From assembly GCA_903813345.2 (NCBI GenBank), contig CAIIXF020000005.1:23069375-23133374 (forward strand): a stretch of 64,000 nucleotides of DNA. The letters run 5' to 3'. Positions 56,380-64,000 of the stretch are shown piece after piece. The notes under the pieces were generated by a model, which worked only from the letters and a program-made list of their open reading frames with translations, was not told the DNA's origin and did no database searches. Source of the stretch: Owenia fusiformis. Lineage: Eukaryota > Annelida > Polychaeta > Sabellida > Oweniidae. The first letter of the stretch is position 1. Each line of letters starts with the position of its first letter. The translations under genes were made by a program, and so were the position numbers.

Positions 56380-59300
56380 ATTCAGTATTGTAATTATTAT
56401 ATTATATTATGAAGGAAAAAAATATAATCAGCAAAATATACTCTATTATATAGAGATTAATATAATATAATTAGAAATAAGCGAGATCCAAATATGATGA
56501 TTGCAGTTTATTTAGAATTTTTTTCTATTCTAAAAAATATTATTTTCTTGTATTTTCCAATCTGAACAGAATATATCAAATTATATTGTATTATTTGGGT
56601 TCTAAAAAATATTATACGCGATTATTCTCGCCCAACTTGATGTACAATCCATCTGGTTAATTACTTAACCAAACAAAACAAAGAATGCACAGAGTGGCAG
56701 TTAATAGGATTAACCGTTCTACTGGCCTTCTCATCTCCATTACTTACAAATGTCACACATACATTTTATTTTGATTGTTCTATTTCTATTTGAAACATAT
56801 TTACAAAATAAATATTTAGAAGAAATTAATAAATTTAATTTGATTAAAATTAATGTTAACAATGGAGTAAACATGTGAAGAAAAGTCATCAATTAAAAAT
56901 CAAAAAATTAACTTTCCGATGAGTTAATCAATTCAATCCAAATTTTAACACAATGTTAATCATAGAAAGAGGGACACTATACCATCAAATAAATATGAAA
57001 AACTTAATTTGCAAATTATTATTTTTTGTGGAAATAAGAAGAATCAGTTCTAGATATTAATCCATTAACTCTAACAAACGGATTAGCTATCAGTGAACAA
57101 AACTCATTTCATAGAAATTGAAAAAACTTAGGGATTAAGGTATTACAGTTGGGGACAAAAATAAATGACAGGTCGATTTTCGATCACCATTTCCTAATTA
57201 TGGTGGTCTGAAAGCCCATAATTTCCAATATTGTCTAGATACATATCCCTTAAAATTTGTATATTTTACATTTTGTATAATCTCATCCACTGATTTATGG
57301 CCTCTTGTAAATTCTCTTATTTTTAACATGGGAAATCCTCACTTCAGCAAATCCACCTGTCATTTATATATGTCCCCAACTGTACTTATATTGCTCTGAC
57401 ATCAATAAATGTATGTGAATGGTGAAAATCTGCATGATTTTGAAAGAATTGTTGGCCAAGGGGAGGGGATCGTTACTCGATAGGTACGGGCCTGTATAAA
57501 ATTCGTAATGTACTTGTATTTAACTGACAAATTGAGCAGTTCTGTGTCAAGACTATTTTTGTGGTTGGCAAAGTGAATACAGGTGGTTGTTTGTGTCTCA
57601 CTCTGTGTAAGAGGGGGCCTTAAATGTTGTTTGTTGTAAACTTAATGTGGCAGAGAAACAATGGAGTGGAAACTCATTGATTAAAACTTAACTTTCCGTT
57701 GAGTCAATCAATTAAATCCAAATTTTAACACAATGTTAATCATAACATAAGGGGCATTATACAATCAAATAAATATGAAAAAATTAATTTTCAGAACTGT
57801 TGGCTGTAGGAAATTAATCCATTGCCTCTAACAAACGGATTAGTTGTCAGTGTTAATGAAGCTCATATTAAAGAAATTAAATAATTAGGGATTAACATTT
57901 TACTTATCATATTGCTCTGACATGCTGTATGTCAATATGTTATTTACATCAGTTTGTTCTACCATGCACCAATTTGCTCAAAGCGTAATTATTGCTTTGT
58001 CAGATGAAACATTAGGAATAAATGTAAAGTGTGCCCACTTCTTTATTTTCATTATCAAACAACTAAACATACCGAATCTCGCACCTTTTGAATATATATA
58101 TTTGGAAATGGAAAACAAAGAAAGTTGTAATAAAAAGAAATGATCCAATTGTAGTAGAAACAAATGTATAACATCATGTACTAATCTGATGTTTATATCC
58201 CCCCTCCCGGGATATCCCCGGTTTATATCTCAGATATTATATGGATAACAGAAAACACACGAATTGTGAAATGTGAGAGAATACAAGTTCTTATTTTGTT
58301 TTAGCATGGCTTAACACCACTTGTATCGGTTAACCTAATGGACGTTTCCTTATTTATTATCAGTGATTTGTCAGAAAAATCGGAGCAAAACATACAATAT
58401 ATTACAGGCTTGTAATAAGTTTTAGCCAAGGGGATCAATTTTCAAAACATACCAAGGGTTCACAATTGATAATAGGATTTTGAAAGAATTTTGGCAAGGG
58501 GGAGGGTGATTTACTCGAACCCAACGACCCCCCCCCCCTTCCTTGCCATGGACCTGTATCAAATTTGTAATGTATTGATATATAGCAGTTTCGTGTCATC
58601 AATGTTTTGTGTTGTTTGTGAAGTGAATAAAGGTGTTTGTGTCTGTGTGAGAGAGGGCTTTAAGTCTTGTTTGTTGTAAGCTTAATTTGACAGAGAAACT
58701 ATTGATTTAAATTGTGAGGAAACCAAATGGAGTAAAAATGTGAGGAAAGCCATTGATTAAAAATTAACTTTCCATTGAGTCAATCAATTAAATCCAAATT
58801 TTAACACAATGTTAATTATAACATAAGGGACATTATACGATCAAATAAATATGAAAAACTAAATTTGCAAATTATTTTTTGGTTGAAATTAGAACCATCG
58901 GCTGTAGAAATTAATCCATTAACTCTAACAAACAGATTATTTATCGGTGTGAACAAAACTCAAATCATAGAAATTGAATAATTAGGGATTAAAGTTTGAC
59001 TTATTATATTGCTCTGGAATGTCAATACATGTATGTGAATGTTGAAAAACTATATGAATTTGAAAGAATCGTTGGCCACGGGGAGGGGGTCCTTAAGTAT
59101 GGTTCTGTATAAAATGTGTAATGTGTTCATTAATTATTGAGCAGTTCTGTGTCAGGACTCTTTTTGTTGGCAAAGTGAATACAGGTGGCTGTTTGTATCT
59201 GTGTAAGAGGGGGATTTAAGAGTTGTTTGCCAAAAACCTAATGTGACAGAGAAACAATGGAATAAAAATGTGAGGAAAACCAATTAATTAAAAATTCAAA

Positions 59301-59850
59301 AATTAACTTTACAATGAATTAATTGATTGAATCAAAAATTTAACACAATGTTAATCATAACATGAAGGACATTATACAATCAAATATATATGTAAAAACT
59401 TATTCTGCAAATTATTTTTGTGGAATTTTTTAGAGCCATCAGCTGTAGAGATTAATCCATTAACCATAACAAACGGATTAATTACTTAAGTATAAGTATG
59501 AATGAAACTCATTTCATAGGAATTGAATAATTAGGGATTAACGGCTCGAAAATAAACGCGTATAATCGGTTTTTGATTGCAGATGCCAACATATTATTTG
59601 CTCCTGACAAAAATATTATTCTATATTATATGGTATTATATGTTGTTCCCTTTAAATAATACACGAATAATATTATTAAATCAAAAATAATTCTTCAAAA
59701 TACGTATTATATTTTTTTCCGCTATAATACAAAAAATAACTGCCTATTATACTGGAAAAAATATTCTCTATTATTCTCTCTTAATGCAACTTATTTTGCA
59801 GTATATTAAACATTTTATTCTATATTATTCTTACATTTTTACCAAGTGAC
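56380..59850. repeat. Four-copy ~540-bp repeat array between AT-rich flanks
   Basis: Copies are marked by AAATCCAAATTTTAACACAA-type words near 56935, 57715, 58793 and 59330, and by GGGATTAA...ATTGCTCTGACAT and AAGAATTGTTGGCCAAGGGG-like words. Subtracting inserts of 237 bp (copy 1) and ~510 bp (copy 2, about 57930-58470) leaves ~540-bp spacing. Both flanks (56380-56640 and 59570-59850) are ATTATA-rich and contain mirror-image words (TATTATACGCGATTATTCTC against its near complement at about 59550), so the array may sit between long inverted ends. Confidence 0.7.
57146..57382. mobile_element. 237-bp MITE with TA duplication and empty sites
   Basis: Ends CAGTTGGGGACA and TGTCCCCAACTG, continuing as AATAAATGACAGGT against ACCTGTCATTTATAT. 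Flanked by TA on both sides. The other array copies show the uninterrupted site (TTTTACTTATCATATTGCTC near 57901 and a relative near 58997). Confidence 0.85.
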
Positions 59851-60611
59851 TGCTACACATAATTGTGTTGTTTCTAGATGTTAACGCATAGTTGGATCAA
59901 GGTTTTATTTAATACCCGGGCCTTAAGTTGTGTACCAAACGAAACGACACGACACCCAGGGCTTTGTATGATCTTCATTAGACAATGGTGGAATAGAGGG
60001 GTCAGTGTTCTCAGACCTAGGTACCGTTTAGCGGTTATTTTACCCTATGGCATTGCAATCCGTTCAAATCATTAGCTACATAATTGATTAACTTAAAAAC
60101 AGACGCGGACAATCTTCGTTTTAACAAGGACAGATAGACAATTGTCTCTGAACGGTTCGTGACCAAAATTCACTAAACTAGAGAGATTGTTTTTACTTAT
60201 CAATCATCAACATGTGCTGGCATATTCAGCTCTGGACTTCATGTCCAAAGGGGGGTAACACACTGTCAGAATGAAAGTTCTCACACCCCTATGTTTAATT
60301 GGCTAATTCAAATCGGATGCGGTAAAAACCGAATGCAATTTGCGAACGTTCCGGGTATCACGTTCGCCCTTGTTTGGATTGTATTTTGTAACAGTCGATC
60401 GCGATCGGTGACGTTTCAGCATACTGAACCAATGTATGAAAAGCAATAACGTTTCATATGGAAAACCCAAAAGAGGGCGCTATTGAAAAGGTATAAAAGG
60501 TACACAATATCTAAATTTAAAATCGAGATGATGATTGATTGAAACGAAGTTTCAGTGCAATCATCTGTGAAACTTTTTATACATTTTATTTTGTTTATAT
60601 TATATGTATGT
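59851..60611. other. No recognised gene
   Basis: A 65-codon frame at 59878-60075 has no motif. The rest is unique-looking sequence up to the LINE tail. Confidence 0.45.
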
Positions 60612-63600
60612 CATTTCTTTTTTTTCTTTTTTTTATTATTTATTTATTTATAAAAAAACAGATGTACATGGGGTAATATAGTAAATACAAGAGAGCATAT
60701 TCAAGTGCTAATCACCATTTTGGCATTATAAGCACTCTAGCCAAGCGGGGAAAAAGATGAAGAGGGGTGGAAGGGGGGGGGTCTGAGCTGGGCTGGGACT
60801 GGGGGAAATACAGGGCAGAGGGACAATGTAATTTATATTTGCAAGACAAGGCAGGGTACAATAGGTTCTAAGATAGTCTTCTTCAGTCTTGTTCAATATG
60901 GGGTAAGCCATCTCTTAATAAAGGCAGAAGTCAGAGTAAAGATTTTTGTGTTTTCATCCTTGCTAAAATTATGATTGCCAAAGGCTAGGTATTCTAAAAG
61001 TGTGGATTGGTTAGTGGGGATCAAAGGAGTTTCAGTATAGAGAGTATTGAAAAAGATGGTTCTTGCATTTTCATTCAGAGGGCAGTGAAAAAAGAAGTGT
61101 TTTGGAGTTTCGGGTAGACCACAAGAACAATTAGGAGAGCTGATGAAGGTGTAATTGTGGGCAAAGAGTTGAGCCCTGAAGAGCAGGTCTACCCTAAACC
61201 TATTTATAAGTGTTTCTTCATTTCTAGAAATATTTAGCATTGAGGTAGGGATTATGTTTATGTCAAGGTTGAGAAGGTGCTTGCGATTGTTGTTCTTAAA
61301 GGCAATGAGGGTTTTACTTGTTTGAATATTCTTTGGTACAGATAGCCAATGGGAGATTGCATTTGGTATGCAGGAGTTCAGGTATTTAGTAGTGGCATGG
61401 TTGGGTAGCCTAAAGGGGCGAGTATGTCGTAGTTCTCTTTGAGTATCACATCGAAACTTATCAAAAATATCGTTTATGTATGGTGGAGATGTACCTTTAC
61501 TAACATTGAACATGAAGTTGTTAATTTGGAGTTTTCGTCTAGTTTCTAGGCTTGGCCAATTTAATATGTTAAGAACTTTAGTTGTGCTGGTTCCTGGTAG
61601 ACAACCTGAACAGATAAGAGCACATTGATAGTAGGCACTATTTAGATATCCAAGTAAATACTTGGAAGATGAGTCAAAAAGAAGTGATCCATTGTCAAAG
61701 TGTGGGAGAATGTAGGACTTAAAAAGTGTTTCCAAGTGAGAAGATGTCAGTTTAGATTTGAGGGCTTTAAGGGGATTTGTGAGTTTGGTAATTTTATTTC
61801 GAAGACCTAAGATGTGGTCTTTATTTGATAGGAGTTGGTCAAAGACATATCCCAGATGTTTGTGACTTGGTACTCTCTGAATAACTTGGTTGAAAAGGTT
61901 TGAGTGATTTATATTTACATTATTGGTTCTGGAACTGTGGAAAATAAGTTCAAAGCTTTTTTCAGGTTTAAATGTTAATTTCCAAGTAAGTGACCAATTT
62001 TCAATAGCAAGGAGATTACGAGCAACAGTCTGATCAATGTCACTAGGGCTATTTGGGTCAAAGGGGAAATATATTGAGGTGTCGTCAGCATATATGAAAC
62101 ATTTGGAGTCTAGGTTATCAGGTAAGTCATTTATATATACTAGGAACAATATGGGACCAATGATTGAGCCTTGGGGAACGCCACAGTTGATAAAGTGTGG
62201 GTCGGATATGTTAGAGGATATGCCAGATATGTTAACCTTTATTCTGCGATCTAGTAAGTAATTTTTGAGTAGTTTGAGTAGCATGCCCCTTATGCCATAA
62301 GCTTTTAGTTTGTGTAATAGTAAAGTGTGGGGGACACGGTCAAATGCAGAAGCAATGTCTAAAAAGATAGTTTTTACAGATTTCTTGTTATTTATATTGT
62401 CTTGTAGGTAATGTTCAATTGCTGCTAGTTGAGATTGAGTGCTGTGGCCAGGGAGGAAGCCAGATTGGTATTTGAAAAGGAGGTCATTAGAAAGGAGATG
62501 TTTTGTTATTCGATTTGCAATGATCTTTTCAAGTAATTTAGAAATAGTACTCAAGAGGGCTATTGGTCTATAGTTGTTAATGTTACATTTATCGTTTTTC
62601 TTGAATATAGGACATACATTTGCTAGTTTCCACGTAGATGGGAATACACCTTTGGATAACATGATGTTGAAGAGTGTGGATAGTGGTTGGGCTAGAGTAT
62701 GAGCTGTGAGTTTTAACATGTGATTAGAAATAAGGTCGGGGCCAGTAGCTTTATGAATGTCCAAATCTAAAATTAACTTCATGACCTCTTCTCGGTCCGT
62801 TTGAATTGAAATAAGAAAAGAGTTGGTTCTATCAGGGAAGTTTGGAATGGAATTGGGTAAATCGTAGGTGTGATTTTTATCAGAAAAGAAATTAAGAAAG
62901 GCATTTGCTTTGTCGACATTCTTCATATGTAAATTACCATTATTATCAAAAATAGAAGGAATTGATGAGCAAGTTCTTTTCTTGCCACAGAGTCTACGAA
63001 TAACTGACCAGTATTTTTTATCATTTTTTTTAAATTTAGAAATGGAATCAATAGCTTGTTTTTCAGATTTTGTTTTTGCATTTTCTATTAAGTTAGCAAC
63101 TTTTTTGGCATGGTTTTTATATTTATTTATATTTTCAAGAGTGGGGTTATTTTTCATTTTTCTATAGAGACGCTTCTTTTTGTCAACTTGAGTTCTAATG
63201 TCATCATTAAACCAGAATTTATCGTTAGATTTAATTGTAATTACTTTGTTTGGAATAAAAGTTGAATAAAGTTCTTTAAGTTTGGAGGTAAAGTTCAAGG
63301 TAATGATGTTGGTATCTGGCTCATTTTGGAATATATTTTCCCAGTCTGTATTTCTCATAGCTGAATTGAGACTTTCAATATTTACTTGGTTATATGACCA
63401 GACAGTACGTTTTATTGGTAGATCTTTTGGGGTATAGATTTTAATTTTTGCAAATATGGTGCTGTGGTCAGATCCGCCGATTGGGTCCAAGACTTGACAT
63501 GAGTTGATAACATCTGGGGAGTTTGTAATTATATGGTCAATGCATGATATTGAAGTTTCAGAAATCCTGGTAGGCTGATTAACCATTTGAGTGAAATTGA

Positions 63601-64000
63601 AGTGTTCTAATATAGCAAATAATTGTTCACCGGCTAAATTGTTATCATTATTATTACCATTTTGAAACCAAGTGGGGTGTTTAGCGTTCCAGTCTCCCAT
63701 AATGAAAATGTGGTCAAAATTTCTAGAGTTAGATATTTGGAATAGCTGATCTTGGAAGCTACTGAAATAGTTTCTAGTATCGTTTGCATTTTGGCTTGGT
63801 GACCTTTATGATACACCAATTAACATCTTTTCAAAATTCACAGATACTTCCAAGAAAAGGCAGTCGAGGTTATTTATGTAAAAAACTGGTTCGGGACTTT
63901 TTACTGCAAGTGATTCATGGGAATAAAGGATAAGACCTCTACCAAGTGGTGAGTATAAGGGTTGATTGTAGCCGTCAATGTCAAAAGTACCATCATTAAT
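60612..64000 (-). mobile_element. CR1/Jockey-type LINE, continuing past the window end
   Basis: Read on the minus strand: the endonuclease enters from beyond 64000, then reverse transcriptase, a C-terminal Cys/His motif, ~280 nt of 3' UTR and an A-rich AATAAATAAATAATAAAAA tail at about 60612-60650. No 5' truncation is visible inside the window. A decayed relative lies at 42640-43480. Confidence 0.85.
60893..63805 (-). CDS. LINE endonuclease-reverse transcriptase ORF
   Basis: Open from just after a TAA codon at 63806-63808 down to the stop at 60893; the first ATG gives 935 aa from 63700. Upstream of the TAA the same frame continues to the window edge (GTFDIDGYNQPLYSPLGRGL, EVSVNFEKMLIGVS), and after it reads RSPSQNANDTRNYF. 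The stop therefore sits in the conserved GVxYRSP motif, in place of tyrosine. Residues from the ATG: GDWNAKHP, CIDHIITNS and GGSDHS close the endonuclease (~1-90). The reverse transcriptase spans ~315-560 with KATGPD, NYRPIALL, LDIASAFDRV, GVPQGSIIGPILF and FIYADDTSIY, keeping all catalytic aspartates. A CSCGLPETPKHFFFHC motif lies near 870-885. No RNase H domain was seen. Apart from the one nonsense codon it looks intact. Confidence 0.88.
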   Translation of the reverse strand, partial: RSPSQNANDTRNYFSSFQDQLFQISNSRNFDHIFIMGDWNAKHPTWFQNGNNNDNNLAGEQLFAILEHFNFTQMVNQPTRISETSISCIDHIITNSPDVINSCQVLDPIGGSDHSTIFAKIKIYTPKDLPIKRTVWSYNQVNIESLNSAMRNTDWENIFQNEPDTNIITLNFTSKLKELYSTFIPNKVITIKSNDKFWFNDDIRTQVDKKKRLYRKMKNNPTLENINKYKNHAKKVANLIENAKTKSEKQAIDSISKFKKNDKKYWSVIRRLCGKKRTCSSIPSIFDNNGNLHMKNVDKANAFLNFFSDKNHTYDLPNSIPNFPDRTNSFLISIQTDREEVMKLILDLDIHKATGPDLISNHMLKLTAHTLAQPLSTLFNIMLSKGVFPSTWKLANVCPIFKKNDKCNINNYRPIALLSTISKLLEKIIANRITKHLLSNDLLFKYQSGFLPGHSTQSQLAAIEHYLQDNINNKKSVKTIFLDIASAFDRVPHTLLLHKLKAYGIRGMLLKLLKNYLLDRRIKVNISGISSNISDPHFINCGVPQGSIIGPILFLVYINDLPDNLDSKCFIYADDTSIYFPFDPNSPSDIDQTVARNLLAIENWSLTWKLTFKPEKSFELIFHSSRTNNVNINHSNLFNQVIQRVPSHKHLGYVFDQLLSNKDHILGLRNKITKLTNPLKALKSKLTSSHLETLFKSYILPHFDNGSLLFDSSSKYLLGYLNSAYYQCALICSGCLPGTSTTKVLNILNWPSLETRRKLQINNFMFNVSKGTSPPYINDIFDKFRCDTQRELRHTRPFRLPNHATTKYLNSCIPNAISHWLSVPKNIQTSKTLIAFKNNNRKHLLNLDINIIPTSMLNISRNEETLINRFRVDLLFRAQLFAHNYTFISSPNCSCGLPETPKHFFFHCPLNENARTIFFNTLYTETPLIPTNQSTLLEYLAFGNHNFSKDENTKIFTLTSAFIKRWLTPY

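Noticed and set aside
59878-60075. 65-codon frame
   Set aside because: No motif, no neighbours and no splice evidence.

Overview
The window is eukaryotic genomic DNA from an AT-rich, intron-rich, transposon-rich animal genome. The intron-split genes use GT-AG splicing. Two of the three genes encode secreted proteins that combine chitin-binding type-2 (CBM14/peritrophin-A) modules with a C-type lectin or laminin-G domain. These combinations are known from lophotrochozoan, especially mollusc, shell-matrix and mucosal proteins, so the best guess is a mollusc or close relative. The species cannot be fixed from the sequence.

Three host genes can be assembled exon by exon with consistent phases. 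(1) 13152-31743 (+): a proton-activated chloride channel of the PACC1/TMEM206 family, five coding exons, 466 aa, with a 15.5 kb first intron. (2) 32649-44889 (-): a secreted C-type lectin domain followed by two cysteine-rich chitin-binding-type modules, six exons, 321 aa. (3) 51766-56220 (+): a secreted protein with two cysteine-rich modules (the first a clear CBM14) and a laminin-G domain, eight exons, 436 aa, resembling the chitin-binding/LamG part of Pif/BMSP-type shell proteins. Genes 1 and 2 converge tail to tail around 32.1-32.6 kb. Genes 2 and 3 are head to head, about 6.9 kb apart.

The rest is mostly repeats. 1.7-6.9 kb holds three head-to-tail copies of a repeat with a Helitron-like 3' end. 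6.9-9.25 kb is a giant nested palindrome built from a 492-bp MITE family. 10.3-11.1 kb is a mosaic of foldbacks. The PACC1 introns carry several MITE families; two inverted copies of the 492-bp MITE bracket its exon 2. The lectin introns hold a 5'-truncated L1-like LINE with a visible target-site duplication, a degenerate repeat array and LINE remnants. Between genes 2 and 3 lies a 1.4 kb foldback element whose arms contain inverted minisatellites. From 56.3 to 59.9 kb there is an array of ~540-bp repeats with one dated-by-empty-site MITE insertion. From 60.6 kb to the window end, on the minus strand, lies a CR1/Jockey-type LINE with a 935-aa open frame and a single upstream nonsense codon.

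No rRNA, intact tRNA, CRISPR, operon or prokaryotic signal was seen. Exon junctions were read by eye and not aligned to databases or RNA data.
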